A stretch of DNA of 64,000 bases from the NCBI RefSeq assembly GCF_003258515.1, contig NZ_QGEH01000006.1, forward strand, positions 1 through 64,000, written 5' to 3'. A model generated the notes under the pieces. The model saw only the letters and a list, made by a program, of their open reading frames with translations. It ran no database searches and was not told the origin of the DNA. Position 1 is the stretch's first letter, and every line of letters starts with the position of its first letter. Both the position numbers and the translations under genes were made by a program. Source of the stretch: Marinobacter bohaiensis. GTDB lineage: Bacteria; Pseudomonadota; Gammaproteobacteria; Pseudomonadales; Oleiphilaceae. This document shows, piece after piece, positions 25,606-37,268 of the stretch.

Positions 25606-28424
25606 CAGGCAAACGCCCTTTGTTCACCCTGACCATCGATGTTCTCGATGCAGCGACCACACAGCTTGGGATGCGCCGGATGCTGGCCGACGTCTTCGCG
25701 ATGGTGCCAGCAGCGGTCGCACTTCTCGTTCGAGCTGGCCGACACGCTAACGCGCAGGCCTTCGTAACCGGACACTTCCGCCTCGCCCGCTTCGGCCAGC
25801 GTCGCCACACGGGCGCCGGAGGTGATCAGCACGAAGCGCAGTTCTTCACCCAGTGCTTCCAGGTCCGCCTTGAGGTCGCCTTCGCAGTAAAGCGTGACTT
25901 CCGCGCTGAGCGAGCCTTTGATGTCGCCGCGATTACGGGCGTCTTCCAGGCATTTATTGACCGCTTCCTTGACGCCCTGGATCACGGCCCAGTAGTCGCG
26001 GCCCATAGTCAGGTCATCCGGCAGGGGGACGAGCTTGTCGTACCACTCTTCGAGGAACACGCTCTCGCCATGCTCGCCCGGCAGGTGCTGCCAGATCTCA
26101 TCGGCGGTGAAGCTGAGGATCGGCGCGATCCAGCGCACCAGCGCCTCGGCCACATGGTACAGGGCGGTCTGGCAGGAACGCCGCGCCAGGCTGTCGGCCT
26201 GGGTCGTGTACTGGCGGTCCTTGATGATGTCGAGATAGAAGCCGCCCAGGGTCGCCTCGCAGAAGTTGTAGAGCTTCTGGTAGACCTTGAGGAAGGCGTA
26301 GTTCTGGAAATCCTCGTCCAGCGCCTGCTGCATCGCCAGCGCCTGATCCACCATCCAGCGGTCCAGGGCCAGCATGTCCTCGGGCGCCACGGCGTGCTGC
26401 GCCGGGTCGAAGCCGGTCAGGTTGCTCAGCAGGAAGCGCGCGGTGTTGCGGATGCGGCGGTAGCCGTCGGCGGTCTGCTTGAGGATGTCGTTGGAGACCG
26501 TCATCTCACCGCTGTAGTCGGTCGCCGCCACCCACAGCCGCAGGATATCGGCGCCCAACTGGTTCATCACCTCCTGCGGCGCGATCACATTGCCCAGGGA
26601 CTTGGACATCTTGCGGCCCTTGCCGTCCACGGTGAAGCCGTGGGTCAGCACCTGGCGATACGGCGCTACGCCGTTGATGGCGATGGAGGTTTTCAGGGAG
26701 GACTGGAACCAGCCACGATGCTGATCGGAGCCTTCCAGATACATATCGGCCGGGAACTGGCCCAGGTCCTCACGCTTGGACAGGACCGAAGCGTGGGTCA
26801 CGCCCGAGTCGAACCAGACGTCCAGGGTGTCGGTCACCTTGTCGTAGTGCTCGGCGTCGGAACCCAGCAGGCTGGCCGCGTCCAGGTCGTACCAGGCGTC
26901 GATGCCGCCCTCTTCCACCTGTTTGGCGACCGCTTCGATCAGCTCCGGGGTTTCCGGATGCAGCTCCTGGGTTTCCTTGTGGATGAACAGCGCAATGGGC
27001 ACACCCCAGGTCCGCTGACGCGAGATGCACCAGTCCGGGGACTGCTCCACCATCGCCTCGATCCGGTTCTGGCCCCAGGCCGGCACCCAGCGCACACCCT
27101 TGATGGCTTCCAGGGCGCCTTCCTTCAGCCCCTTGGCTTCCATGCTGATGAACCACTGCGGCGTGGCGCGGTAGATCAGCGGCGTCTTCGTGCGCCAGCA
27201 GTGCGGGTAGCTGTGCTGGAATTTCTCTTTACGCACCAGCTTGCCTTCACGCTCCAGGGCGGCGCAGACCGGATCGTCGGCCTTATAGACATGCACACCG
27301 GCAAATTCGCCGGCCGCACTGGTGTAGGTGCCGTCGGCCTGGACCAGGTTGAGGGTATCGATGCCGTAGACCTTACCCACCTCAAAATCTTCCATACCGT
27401 GGTCCGGCGCCGTATGCACCGCGCCGGTACCGGCGTCGGTGGTCACGTGATCGCCCAGCACCACCGGCACCTGCTTGTCGTAGAACGGGTGCTGCAGCTT
27501 CTGGCCCTCCAGCGCCGCGCCGTCACAGGTACCCAGGACCTGGTAATCCTCGATGGACCAGCGGGTCATGATGTCTTCCAGCATATCGCTGGACAGCACC
27601 AGGCGCTCGGGGCCGTTGCCGGCATCCACCTGCACCAGCGCGTAGGAGAGTTCGGCGTTGAGCGACACCGCCTGGTTGGCCGGGATGGTCCAGGGCGTGG
27701 TGGTCCAGATCACAACGGAGACGGCGCCCTCGCCGCTGGAGACGCCGAACGCCGATAGCACCGCGTCCTGATCAGCGGCAGTGAAACGCACGTCGATCTG
27801 GGTGGACGTCTTGTCCTGATACTCGACTTCCGCCTCGGCCAGCGCGGACTGCCCCACGACGCTCCAGTACACCGGCCGGTAACCGCGCACCAAGTGGCCG
27901 TTGTCGACGATGCGACCCAGCGCCCGGATGATGTCCGCTTCCACCTGCGGGTCCATGGTCAGGTAGGGCTTGTCCCAGGAACCAAACACACCCAGGCGGA
28001 TAAAGTCGGCTTTCTGCCCTTCAATCTGCTTGGCCGCGTAATCCCGACAGGCCTGGCGGAAGGTCTTGTAATCCACCTTCACGCCCGCCTTGCCGATTTC
28101 CTGCTCCACCTTGTGTTCGATCGGCAGGCCATGACAGTCCCAGCCCGGCACGTAGGGCGCGTCGTAGCCCATGAAGCTGCGGGATTTGACGATCATGTCC
28201 TTGAGAATCTTGTTGACCGCGTGACCGATATGAATGCTGCCGTTGGCGTACGGAGGGCCGTCGTGGAGGATCCAGCGATCCCGGCCCTGACGGGCCTGAC
28301 GCAGTTTCCCGTAGATATCGGCGTCCTGCCAGCGCTGGAGCATGTCCGGCTCGCGCTTGGCCAGGTTGCCACGCATCGGAAACCCGGTTTCCGGCAGATT
28401 CAGGGTGTGCTTGTAATCGCTCAT
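25605..28424 (-). CDS. ileS: Isoleucyl-tRNA synthetase
   Basis: Class I synthetase of 939 residues, the usual bacterial length. HIGH motif appears as [15 protein letters not shown] (about residue 60). A large editing domain follows, then KMSKSLGNV (about 605), and a C-terminal zinc finger CDRCWHH...CGRC. Start supported by position and family alignment; 54 bases separate it from ribF upstream. The order ribF-ileS-lspA is conserved in gammaproteobacteria. Confidence 0.98.
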   Translation of the reverse strand: MSDYKHTLNLPETGFPMRGNLAKREPDMLQRWQDADIYGKLRQARQGRDRWILHDGPPYANGSIHIGHAVNKILKDMIVKSRSFMGYDAPYVPGWDCHGLPIEHKVEQEIGKAGVKVDYKTFRQACRDYAAKQIEGQKADFIRLGVFGSWDKPYLTMDPQVEADIIRALGRIVDNGHLVRGYRPVYWSVVGQSALAEAEVEYQDKTSTQIDVRFTAADQDAVLSAFGVSSGEGAVSVVIWTTTPWTIPANQAVSLNAELSYALVQVDAGNGPERLVLSSDMLEDIMTRWSIEDYQVLGTCDGAALEGQKLQHPFYDKQVPVVLGDHVTTDAGTGAVHTAPDHGMEDFEVGKVYGIDTLNLVQADGTYTSAAGEFAGVHVYKADDPVCAALEREGKLVRKEKFQHSYPHCWRTKTPLIYRATPQWFISMEAKGLKEGALEAIKGVRWVPAWGQNRIEAMVEQSPDWCISRQRTWGVPIALFIHKETQELHPETPELIEAVAKQVEEGGIDAWYDLDAASLLGSDAEHYDKVTDTLDVWFDSGVTHASVLSKREDLGQFPADMYLEGSDQHRGWFQSSLKTSIAINGVAPYRQVLTHGFTVDGKGRKMSKSLGNVIAPQEVMNQLGADILRLWVAATDYSGEMTVSNDILKQTADGYRRIRNTARFLLSNLTGFDPAQHAVAPEDMLALDRWMVDQALAMQQALDEDFQNYAFLKVYQKLYNFCEATLGGFYLDIIKDRQYTTQADSLARRSCQTALYHVAEALVRWIAPILSFTADEIWQHLPGEHGESVFLEEWYDKLVPLPDDLTMGRDYWAVIQGVKEAVNKCLEDARNRGDIKGSLSAEVTLYCEGDLKADLEALGEELRFVLITSGARVATLAEAGEAEVSGYEGLRVSVSASSNEKCDRCWHHREDVGQHPAHPKLCGRCIENIDGQGEQRAFA

Positions 28425-28478
28425 AGTGCTCTATCGGTCAATGGTGAATCATGCAGTTGAAATGCGACTCGGGTGGTT

Positions 28479-29429
28479 TCAGTGTGCGGCCAGCCAGGTG
28501 CGGGCGTCACGGAAATCCTGCTCAATTCGGGCCTTGAGCGCATCAACGGAATCGAACTTGATCTCGTCCCGCAGCGGATGGCGGAAAACCACCCGCATAT
28601 GCTGGCCATACAGTGTGCCAGTAAAGTCCAGAAGGTGCACTTCCAGGGACGGCTGGCGGCCGTCAACGGTGGGCCTCAGGCCGATGTTGGCAACGCCGTC
28701 GAACGCGCGCCCGTCTTCCAGCTCGGCGCGCACCACGTAGACACCGCGCAGGGCCGCGAGCCGTTGCAGGTTGATGTTGGCGGTGGGCGCGCCAATCTGG
28801 CGTCCCAACTGGCGCCCGTACACCACCCGGCCGCCGATCGCGTAGGGCCGGCCCAACAGTTCCGAGGCCTCGCGCAGGCGATTGGCCTGCAGCGCCTGGC
28901 GTACCCGGGTGCTGCTGACCCGCTCACCCCGGACTTCCACGGTACGCGTACTTTCCACGCTGTACCCTTCCTGCTGCCCGACGCGTTCCAGCAGTTCGAA
29001 ATCGCCGGCACGGTCGCAGCCGAACCGGAAATCGTCGCCGATCACCAGATGACGCACGCCCAGGCCATCGATCAGGATGTCCTCGATGAACCCCATCCCG
29101 GAATACTGACGAAACTGTTCATCGAAACGGACACACAGCACCACGTCGACGCCTTCCTCGCGCAGGGCTTCCATTTTCTGGCGAAAGCCGGTCAGGCGCG
29201 GCGGCGCTTCGTTACCCTGGAAGAACTCGCGGGGCTGGGGTTCGAACACCATCACCAGGCTGGGCACACCCAGATCGCGGGCGCGGGTCTTTACCTGCTC
29301 GATGATGGTCCGGTGGCCGACGTGCACCCCGTCGAAATTGCCGATGGTGGCCACACAACCGTTCCTCAACGGTGAATCGGCCCGGGCCTTGAGTCTTCTC
29401 AGGTTGGAGAGGCCTCTGATGAGACGCAT
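28479..29429 (-). CDS. ribF: Bifunctional riboflavin kinase / FAD synthetase
   Basis: Converts riboflavin to FMN and then FAD. The 316 residues have an N-terminal nucleotidyltransferase domain with IGNFDGVHVGH (about residue 30) and a C-terminal riboflavin kinase domain with PTANINL. It begins a ribF-ileS-lspA-fkpB-ispH run and lies downstream of murJ, as in Pseudomonas. It uses the riboflavin made by the operon at 43239-46096. Confidence 0.96.
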   Translation of the reverse strand: MRLIRGLSNLRRLKARADSPLRNGCVATIGNFDGVHVGHRTIIEQVKTRARDLGVPSLVMVFEPQPREFFQGNEAPPRLTGFRQKMEALREEGVDVVLCVRFDEQFRQYSGMGFIEDILIDGLGVRHLVIGDDFRFGCDRAGDFELLERVGQQEGYSVESTRTVEVRGERVSSTRVRQALQANRLREASELLGRPYAIGGRVVYGRQLGRQIGAPTANINLQRLAALRGVYVVRAELEDGRAFDGVANIGLRPTVDGRQPSLEVHLLDFTGTLYGQHMRVVFRHPLRDEIKFDSVDALKARIEQDFRDARTWLAAH

Positions 29430-29523
29430 GAACTACGCACCTTTGGCGGGTCTTGGTGATAAAACACGCGATTATAAACGATCTGGCGCAGCGGGATAAG
29501 ATGCGCCATACCGAGGCATGGAC

Positions 29524-31104
29524 CTATTTCAGCCGGAAGTGACGCAAGCGCACACCGGCCAGCACCAGCACCAGGAAGTAAACCGCCGCGCCGGCCACCA
29601 CCAACAACCCCATCTGCTGCGCCCGCTGCAGCCCACTCATGGCCAACCACTGATCGACCGGGCTGTTCAGCCAGAAGACCACCAGCGCCAGGGCGCCATT
29701 GGCCACCAGCAACTGCAGTAGGAAGCGCCACCAACGGGCCTGCACCTGCCAGGCCTTCTCCCGGCGCAGCCCGCGCCACAGCAGGGTTGCGTTGAGCCAG
29801 GCCGACAGCGACGTCGCCAGCGCCAGCCCCGCGTGGGCCAGCGGCAGCACCAGCGCCAGATTGAAAACCATATTCGCCACCATCGCGATGACCCCGATCT
29901 TCACCGGCGTGCGCGTGTCCTGACGGGCGAAGAATCCCGGAGCCAGCACCTTGATCAGCATGAACGCCAGCAGGCCCGCAGAATAGGCTCGCAGGCTCTG
30001 GGCCGACATCACCACATCGCGCCCGGTCACCTCACCGTAGTGGAACAGCGTGGCTATCAGCGGCTCCGCCAGCATCGCCAGCGCCAGCGCCGCGGGCGCA
30101 CCAATCAGCAGGACGGCACGAATCGCCCAGTCGACCGTGCGGGCGAACTGATCCGGCGCCTCCGCCGCGTGCTTGCGCGACAGGTTGGGCAGGATGACGG
30201 TGCCGATCGCCACGCCGAACACCCCCAGCGGCAACTCGGACAGGCGGTCGGAGTAATACAGCCAGGACACGCTGCCGGTTTGCAGGAACGAGGCCAGCAC
30301 CGTGTCCAGCAGCAGATTGATCTGGCTGACCGAGACGCCAAACAGAGCCGGCGCCATCAGCCTGAGCACGCGCCGCACGCCTTCGTGGCGATAATCCACC
30401 CGCGGTCTGGGCAACAGCCCGAGACGCATCAGGAACGGCAGCTGGAAGAACAGCTGCAGCGCCCCGGCGATGAAGACACCCCAGGCCAGTGCCATCACCT
30501 TCGTTTCCATCAGCGGCGACAGGAAAATCGCCGCGCCGATCATCGCCAGATTGAGCAGGACCGGCGTGAAAGCCGGCACGGCAAAGCGGTCGTAGCTGTT
30601 GAGGATCGCCCCGGCAAAGGCGGTCAGCGAAATCAGTAACAGATAGGGAAAGGTAATGCGCAGCATGTCGCTGGCCAGGGCGAATTTTTCAGGCTCGTCA
30701 ATAAACCCGGGCGCAAACACCATGGTCAGCACCGGCGAACCGAGCATCGCCACCAGCGTCACCCCCAGCAGCACCAGACCCAGGCTGCCCGCCACGGCAT
30801 TGACCAGTTGGCGCACAGCGCCGATCGCTTCTTTCTCCCGGTAGGACGAAAGCACCGGCACGAACGCCTGGGAAAACGCACCCTCGGCAAACAGGCGACG
30901 CAGGAAATTGGGAATCTTGAAGGCGACGAAGAACGCATCCGCCCCGGCGCCGGCGCCAAAGTAGCGGGCAATCACCATGTCCCGCACCAGCCCCAACACC
31001 CGGGACAACATGGTCATGACACCAACGACGCCGGAAGAGCGCAGCAGACCGGGCGCTTTGGGAGCAGACTCCTTGGAAACCTTCTGGGCTGGCTCGGACG
31101 CCAT
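29524..31104 (-). CDS. murJ: Lipid II flippase MurJ
   Basis: Moves the peptidoglycan precursor lipid II across the inner membrane. The 526-residue product is a MATE-like protein with about 14 membrane segments. SRVLGLVRDMVIARYFGAG and the NFLRRLFAEGAFSQAFVP segment near the N-terminus are diagnostic. I chose the ATG at 31104, preceded by AAGGAAG at seven bases, instead of a longer frame starting at 31188. Divergent from rpsT. Confidence 0.96.
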   Translation of the reverse strand: MASEPAQKVSKESAPKAPGLLRSSGVVGVMTMLSRVLGLVRDMVIARYFGAGAGADAFFVAFKIPNFLRRLFAEGAFSQAFVPVLSSYREKEAIGAVRQLVNAVAGSLGLVLLGVTLVAMLGSPVLTMVFAPGFIDEPEKFALASDMLRITFPYLLLISLTAFAGAILNSYDRFAVPAFTPVLLNLAMIGAAIFLSPLMETKVMALAWGVFIAGALQLFFQLPFLMRLGLLPRPRVDYRHEGVRRVLRLMAPALFGVSVSQINLLLDTVLASFLQTGSVSWLYYSDRLSELPLGVFGVAIGTVILPNLSRKHAAEAPDQFARTVDWAIRAVLLIGAPAALALAMLAEPLIATLFHYGEVTGRDVVMSAQSLRAYSAGLLAFMLIKVLAPGFFARQDTRTPVKIGVIAMVANMVFNLALVLPLAHAGLALATSLSAWLNATLLWRGLRREKAWQVQARWWRFLLQLLVANGALALVVFWLNSPVDQWLAMSGLQRAQQMGLLVVAGAAVYFLVLVLAGVRLRHFRLK

Positions 31105-31236
31105 CAATGCACTTCCTTTTCGCACGGAATCATGGGACGCTGACGGCCTCTGGATGGCCCCTTTCAGGGCCTCCGACCGCCGGCGCACGGCAGTCTACCA
31201 CAGCCCCGCGCGACGGGGATTTGAGGGGGATTTCAC

Positions 31237-31265
31237 TTGACATCACGCCCCTTAAACGGCATAGT
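31237..31265 (+). promoter_or_regulatory. Probable rpsT promoter
   Basis: Perfect TTGACA (31237-31242), 17-base spacer, CATAGT (31260-31265), giving a leader of roughly 70 bases before the GTG start. Confidence 0.55.
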
Positions 31266-31341
31266 TCCGCGTCATTTATTTTGAGGCGCTGATTGTTGGC
31301 GCGCCCGTTATTGTTCAGAAACGAATTTCAGGAGTTATACG

Positions 31342-31611
31342 GTGGCAAACTCTCCCCAAGCCCGTAAGCGCGCTCGTCAGAACGAGAACAACCGCAAGCA
31401 CAACGCTAGCCTGCGTTCCATGTCGCGCACCTACGTGAAGAAAGTACAAAGCAAGATCGAAGCTGGCAACTACGAAGAAGCCCAGGCGGCCTTCACGTCT
31501 GCCCAGCCGATTCTCGACAGCATGGTCAACAAGGGCATCTACACCAAGAACAAGGTGGCCCGCCTGAAGAGCCGCATGTCGACCAAGATCAAGGCCCTGA
31601 AAAGCGCCTGA
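31342..31611 (+). CDS. rpsT: Small ribosomal subunit protein S20
   Basis: The 89-residue basic protein opens MANSPQARKRARQNE, the standard S20 N-terminus; it binds 16S rRNA early in 30S assembly. The start codon is GTG, with AGGAG eight bases upstream. E. coli rpsT uses UUG and is repressed by its own product, so a weak start here may also tie translation to S20 level. It is a single-gene unit with its own promoter and a strong terminator. Confidence 0.97.
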   Translation: MANSPQARKRARQNENNRKHNASLRSMSRTYVKKVQSKIEAGNYEEAQAAFTSAQPILDSMVNKGIYTKNKVARLKSRMSTKIKALKSA

Positions 31612-31623
31612 TCCTGCAGTCTG

Positions 31624-31652
31624 AAAAAAACCGGCCAATGGCCGGTTTTTTT
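31624..31652. terminator. Bidirectional terminator between rpsT and proB
   Basis: Stem CCGGCC/GGCCGG extended by A-T pairs, 3-base loop, with seven A on one side and seven T on the other, so it works in either direction between the convergent genes. Confidence 0.92.
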
Positions 31653-31697
31653 ATGCCTGAAATTCAGTGGCGCGACGTTACGCCACGCGATGTCAGA

Positions 31698-32822
31698 TCA
31701 CACAATGACCAGATTATCCCGGTGGATAACCTCCTCGTCGGACACGTAGCCCAGCACTTCGGTGATCCGGTCACTGGAACGCCCGGCAATCGCCCGAGCC
31801 TCATCCGCGTCGTAATTCACCAGGCCACGAGCCACTTCGCGCCCCGCCTCGTCAACGCAGGACACCATTTCGCCCCGCCGGAACTGGCCGGAAATGGAAC
31901 GCACCCCTACCGGCAACAGGCTGCGCCCACCCTTGCACAGCACCCGCACCGCACCGGCGTCCAGGACCAGTTGCCCGCGGGTTTTCAGATGACTCGCCAG
32001 CCATTGTTTGCGCGCCGCCAGACGCTCCTGCTCGGGCAACAACAGCGTGCCCAACGCCTCCCCGTCACGCAAACGCTGCACCACGGATTCGAGACGGCCT
32101 CCCACGATCACGGTAAAGGCACCGGAGCGCGCCGCCAAACGCGCCGCGCGGACCTTGGTCTGCATACCGCCACGCCCCAGCATGCCGGCCCCGCCGGCCG
32201 CCATGGCATCCAGCTCGCCGTCGCTGGCCAGGCGCTCATCCACCAACTGCGCATCGGGATGCTTGCGGGGATCCCGGTCGAACAGACCATCCTGGTCGGT
32301 GAGGATGACCAGGCCATCGGCTTCGACCAGGTTCGCCACCAGCGCACCAAGCGTATCGTTGTCGCCGAAACGGATCTCGTCGGTGACCACCGTGTCGTTC
32401 TCGTTAACGATGGGAATCACCCCCAGATCCAGCAGGGTTCGCAGCGTGCTACGTGCATTCAGGTAACGCTTGCGGTCGGACAGGTCGTCGTGAGTCAGGA
32501 GGACCTGGGCGGAGTGCAAGTCGTGGCGCTTGAACTGCGCCTCCCAGGTCTGGACCAACCCCATCTGCCCAACGGCGGCGGCTGCCTGGAGCTCATGCAG
32601 GTGCTGCGGACGGGCCGACCACCCCAGCCGGCTCATCCCCTCGGCCACGGAACCGGAGGAAACCAGCACCACCTCAACACCGCTACGGATCAAAGCGGCC
32701 ATCTGGTCGACCCAGCCGGCCAGCGCCGGTACGTCCAAACCCCGACCATCGTTGGTCAGCAGGGCGCTGCCAATTTTCACCACCAGGCGCCGGGCGCCCC
32801 CAATCCGTCGACGTTCTGACAT
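31698..32822 (-). CDS. proB: Glutamate 5-kinase
   Basis: First step of proline synthesis. The 374 residues comprise an amino acid kinase domain (about 1-260, opening [13 protein letters not shown]) and a C-terminal PUA domain (about 280-365), the E. coli-type architecture. It lies 78 bases downstream of obgE on the same strand and shares a bidirectional terminator with rpsT. Confidence 0.96.
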   Translation of the reverse strand: MSERRRIGGARRLVVKIGSALLTNDGRGLDVPALAGWVDQMAALIRSGVEVVLVSSGSVAEGMSRLGWSARPQHLHELQAAAAVGQMGLVQTWEAQFKRHDLHSAQVLLTHDDLSDRKRYLNARSTLRTLLDLGVIPIVNENDTVVTDEIRFGDNDTLGALVANLVEADGLVILTDQDGLFDRDPRKHPDAQLVDERLASDGELDAMAAGGAGMLGRGGMQTKVRAARLAARSGAFTVIVGGRLESVVQRLRDGEALGTLLLPEQERLAARKQWLASHLKTRGQLVLDAGAVRVLCKGGRSLLPVGVRSISGQFRRGEMVSCVDEAGREVARGLVNYDADEARAIAGRSSDRITEVLGYVSDEEVIHRDNLVIV

Positions 32823-32900
32823 AGCCTACCTGCCTACTCCCCAAACCTGGCGGTCATTACCAGCCGCCCGACTGACGGACGGCCACCTGCTCGGCGCCGT

Positions 32901-34130
<1,230 letters not shown>

Positions 34131-34158
34131 TTATAAAGAAAACCGGATAACCCATACG

Positions 34159-34199
34159 AAAAAGCCCCGCAGGCTTGAAGCAAGCTTGCGGGGCTTTTT
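34159..34199 (-). terminator. Intrinsic terminator after rpmA
   Basis: A stem of 13 or more base pairs (AAAAAGCCCCGCA with its complement) with an A/T-rich upper part is followed by a T-run on both strands. It lies between rpmA and obgE on the minus strand. Confidence 0.85.
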
Positions 34200-34232
34200 G
34201 TAACCGCTTTCGCCTGGTAAGCGTCGAGCCCC

Positions 34233-34493
34233 TTACTGGGCTGGAACGATGCTCACGAACTTGCGGTTTTCCGGACCTTTGGTCTCGAACTTAACAACAC
34301 CGTCCGCCTTGGCGAACAGCGTGTGGTCGCGACCCAGGCCGACGTTGACACCAGCGTGGAAACGGGTGCCACGCTGACGCACGATGATGCTGCCGGCACT
34401 GACGGACTGACCACCGAAGCTCTTGACCCCAAGTCGTTTCGACTCGGAATCGCGACCGTTACGGGTACTACCTGCTGCCTTTTTATGAGCCAT
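34233..34493 (-). CDS. rpmA: Large ribosomal subunit protein L27
   Basis: The 86-residue protein starts [20 protein letters not shown], the standard L27 N-terminus that reaches the peptidyl transferase centre. No N-terminal extension needing cleavage is present, unlike in Firmicutes. It is 31 bases downstream of rplU, and the two share a promoter. Confidence 0.98.
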   Translation of the reverse strand: MAHKKAAGSTRNGRDSESKRLGVKSFGGQSVSAGSIIVRQRGTRFHAGVNVGLGRDHTLFAKADGVVKFETKGPENRKFVSIVPAQ

Positions 34494-34524
34494 GACTAGC
34501 CTCCTTTAATGGGGTTTCAGAGCC

Positions 34525-34836
34525 TCAGCCCTTGATACCCGTGATCTTGACCTCAGTGAACCACTGGCGGTGGCCCTGACGCTTCATGCTGTGCTTGCGA
34601 CGACGGAACTTGATGATGTTCACCTTGTCGCCGCGGCCGTGACGAACCACTTCCGCGCTGACGGTTGCACCGTCAACCACCGGCTCACCCACTTTGACAC
34701 TGTCGCCATCGGCAACCAGAAGGACGCGGTCGAATTCGACGTTGCTTCCGGTTTCAACTTCGATCTTTTCCAGCTTCAGGACATCGCCTTCAGCGACGCG
34801 GTGCTGCTTACCACCGCTGACAATAACTGCGTACAT
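34525..34836 (-). CDS. rplU: Large ribosomal subunit protein L21
   Basis: The 103-residue protein opens [18 protein letters not shown] and contains [14 protein letters not shown], both diagnostic of L21, which binds 23S rRNA. First gene of rplU-rpmA, with a strong promoter about 145 bases upstream. The leader may hold regulatory structure, but none is evident. Confidence 0.98.
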   Translation of the reverse strand: MYAVIVSGGKQHRVAEGDVLKLEKIEVETGSNVEFDRVLLVADGDSVKVGEPVVDGATVSAEVVRHGRGDKVNIIKFRRRKHSMKRQGHRQWFTEVKITGIKG

Positions 34837-34979
34837 GGTCTTCTCCGCTTGTCGGCCGCCCCGATAACTGACGGGGCCGCGATTGACCCATCCCTGCTCT
34901 TGAATCCACCTGGTTCTAAGGGAAGCGCTTCGGCAACCCTATAGCAGGGAGCGCAGGTTGGGATGAGTTAGGGCGCGCA

Positions 34980-35008
34980 ATTGTACGAAAACCAGCCGCC
35001 GGTGACAA
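34980..35008 (-). promoter_or_regulatory. rplU-rpmA promoter
   Basis: Minus strand: TTGTCA (35003-35008), 17-base spacer, TACAAT (34980-34985), followed by a G/C-rich GCGCGCCC discriminator that fits stringent control. Confidence 0.65.
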
Positions 35009-35079
35009 GCACTCTTCGCACGTAATCGCCCCATTGGGCCAACAACGCCATCCAGCCCGAAGCCGATGGGCCGCTCAAG

Positions 35080-35108
35080 TTGACAGTCCCCGGAGCAAAA
35101 CCTAGCAT
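35080..35108 (+). promoter_or_regulatory. ispB promoter
   Basis: Perfect TTGACA (35080-35085), 17-base spacer, TAGCAT (35103-35108), 37 bases before the chosen ispB start. It diverges from the rplU promoter within about 70 bases. Confidence 0.6.
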
Positions 35109-35145
35109 TGCCGCGTTCTCCCTCCTTTCAGACCGGATCATCTGC

Positions 35146-36114
35146 ATGACAGCGCAGCGTATCTACGACACCGTCGCGGACGACTTTTCCCGCGTCAACG
35201 ACCTCATCAGGCACCGCCTTTCCTCGGATGTTCCCCTTGTCGAAAAGATTGCCCAGTACATCGTGGAGAGTGGCGGCAAGCGGTTGCGCCCGCTGCTGGT
35301 CCTGCTTTCCGCCAGGGCCCTGGGCTACGGCCAGGACAACCACCTGAAGCTGGCCGCGGTTATCGAATTCCTGCACACGGCGACGTTGCTGCACGACGAC
35401 GTGGTGGACACGTCCGACCTGCGTCGCGGCAAGGCGACGGCCAACGCCCGCTGGGGCAACGCACCCAGCGTGCTGGTGGGCGACTACCTCTACGCCCGCG
35501 CCTTCCAGATGATGGTCGAGCTCGACAGCATGCGCATCATGGACATCCTGTCCAACGCCACGGCGGTGATTGCCGAGGGCGAAGTCCTGCAGTTGATGAA
35601 CACCCGCAATCCGGACGTCTCGGAAAGTCACTACATGACGGTCATCCACAACAAGACCGCCATGCTGTTCGAGGCCGCCTCCCATACCGGCGCCCTGCTG
35701 GCCGGCGCCACGGAGGAACAGGAAGAGAACCTGAAAGCCTACGGCAAGCACCTGGGCATGGCGTTCCAACTGGTGGACGACGTGCTCGACTACCGGGGCG
35801 ACGCCGCCGAAATGGGCAAGAACGTCGGTGACGACCTGGCCGAGGGAAAACCCACCCTGCCGCTGATCCATGCCATGGCCAATGCGCCGGAAGCCGACGC
35901 GCAGCTGATCCGCCAGGCGATTCGCAAGGGTGGCCTGGACGATCTGTCGCGCATTATCGAGATCGTCGAGACCTCCGGCGCGCTGGACTACACCGTTCGG
36001 AAAGCCCACGACGAAGCGGCACAGGCCCGCGCCTGCGCCGAGTCGCTGCCCGCGTCGGACCACCGCGACGCGCTGATCCTGCTGACGGAAGTGGCGGTCG
36101 CACGCACCGCCTGA
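35146..36114 (+). CDS. ispB: Octaprenyl (polyprenyl) diphosphate synthase
   Basis: Makes the long isoprenoid side chain of ubiquinone, using IPP from the ispH pathway. The 322-residue protein has both aspartate-rich motifs: LLHDDVVDTSDLRRG and LVDDVLDYRGD. I chose the ATG at 35146, downstream of the promoter; the open frame continues further upstream without support. The gene is divergent from rplU-rpmA, the usual gammaproteobacterial arrangement. Confidence 0.95.
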   Translation: MTAQRIYDTVADDFSRVNDLIRHRLSSDVPLVEKIAQYIVESGGKRLRPLLVLLSARALGYGQDNHLKLAAVIEFLHTATLLHDDVVDTSDLRRGKATANARWGNAPSVLVGDYLYARAFQMMVELDSMRIMDILSNATAVIAEGEVLQLMNTRNPDVSESHYMTVIHNKTAMLFEAASHTGALLAGATEEQEENLKAYGKHLGMAFQLVDDVLDYRGDAAEMGKNVGDDLAEGKPTLPLIHAMANAPEADAQLIRQAIRKGGLDDLSRIIEIVETSGALDYTVRKAHDEAAQARACAESLPASDHRDALILLTEVAVARTA

Positions 36115-36128
36115 AAATCCGGCCGGCG

Positions 36129-37130
36129 TCAGAACGCCGGCATCTCTCCCAATGCCTCACGACCGTGGGGCAACTCGAAGTTCAACCGCGGGCCGACGGG
36201 CACGATCTGGGTCGGGTTCACGGTCCGCTGACTGACGTAGTAATGCTGCTTGATCTGCTCGATGTCCACCGTCCCGGCGATCCCCGGCACCTGGTACAGG
36301 TCCCGCAGGTAGCCGGCCAGGTGGGGGAAGCTCGCCAGGGTCTGGCGGTTACACTTGAAGTGAGCGAAGTAAACCGCGTCGAAACGAACCAGCGTGGTGA
36401 ACAGGCGCCAGTCGGCTTCCGTCAACCGATTACCCGCCAGGAAACGCGATGACGCCAGCCGCTCGTCCAGCCAGTCCAGTGAATCGAACAGCTCCCCGAA
36501 GGCTTTCTCGTAGGCGGCCTGGGACGTGGCGAAGCCCGCCTTGTAAACGCCATTGTTCACGGTGTGGTAGACCCGCTCATTGACGGCTTCGATCTCGCCC
36601 TGCAAGCCGGCAGGATAAAAATCCAGGTCCGATCGTACGCCATCGAGACCATCGAAAGCGCGATTGAACATGCGGATGATCTCGGCCGATTCGTTACTGA
36701 CGATCGTCTGGCGATGCTTGTCCCAGAGCACAGGCACGGTCACGCGGCCGGTGTAGTCCGGCGCTACTTGCGTGTATACCTCGTGCATAAACCGCTTTCC
36801 GTTGATGTCATCCCGATGGTCGCTGGAGTCGGGCCGGAACTCCCAGCCATTGTCCAGCATGTGAGGATGCACCACGCTGACTGAGATATGGCGCCCCAAT
36901 CCTTTCAGGGCGCGGAATACCAGTGTGCGATGCGCCCAGGGACACGCCATGGAGACATACAGGTGGTAGCGACCCGACTCCGCCGGAAAGCCGCCCTCAC
37001 CCGTGGGCCCCGGCTCGCCATCGGCCGTCACCCAGTTGCGAAATCGCGCACTTTCCCGCTCGAACTTGCCGCCGGTTTTCGACGTGTCGTACCACTGGTC
37101 GTGCCATTGGCCGTCAATCAGCAATCCCAT
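36129..37130 (-). CDS. yqjG: Glutathionyl-hydroquinone reductase (YqjG/ECM4 family)
   Basis: Reduces glutathionyl-hydroquinones, removing glutathione from quinone adducts. The 333-residue length fits the family. The catalytic Cys lies in MACPWAHRT (about residue 63), and the GST-type all-alpha domain follows. GGGAGG precedes the ATG. It is divergent from a LysR regulator, with a good promoter in the gap, and its end overlaps a short inverted repeat beside the ispB stop. Confidence 0.93.
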   Translation of the reverse strand: MGLLIDGQWHDQWYDTSKTGGKFERESARFRNWVTADGEPGPTGEGGFPAESGRYHLYVSMACPWAHRTLVFRALKGLGRHISVSVVHPHMLDNGWEFRPDSSDHRDDINGKRFMHEVYTQVAPDYTGRVTVPVLWDKHRQTIVSNESAEIIRMFNRAFDGLDGVRSDLDFYPAGLQGEIEAVNERVYHTVNNGVYKAGFATSQAAYEKAFGELFDSLDWLDERLASSRFLAGNRLTEADWRLFTTLVRFDAVYFAHFKCNRQTLASFPHLAGYLRDLYQVPGIAGTVDIEQIKQHYYVSQRTVNPTQIVPVGPRLNFELPHGREALGEMPAF

Positions 37131-37201
37131 GGGGCCTCCCGTTTCAATGGATTCGTACTTGGGCTCCGGGAATCGAGTCCGCCCGGCTGGCCCTTTTCCG
37201 C

Positions 37202-37230
37202 AGACTACGATTACACTGACAGGGACTCAA
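37202..37230 (-). promoter_or_regulatory. yqjG promoter in the divergent regulatory gap
   Basis: Minus strand: TTGAGT (37225-37230), 17-base spacer, TAGTCT (37202-37207). The gap to the divergent LysR gene is 138 bases, so the regulator could act on both. Confidence 0.5.
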
Positions 37231-37268
37231 ACGATGAATTCTGGCCAACTCCTTCAAACTGACTGAAC

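Noticed and set aside
36121-36140. Short inverted repeat at the ispB/yqjG junction as a terminator
   Set aside because: It overlaps the yqjG stop codon, the stem is short and no U-run follows, so I kept it only as a remark.
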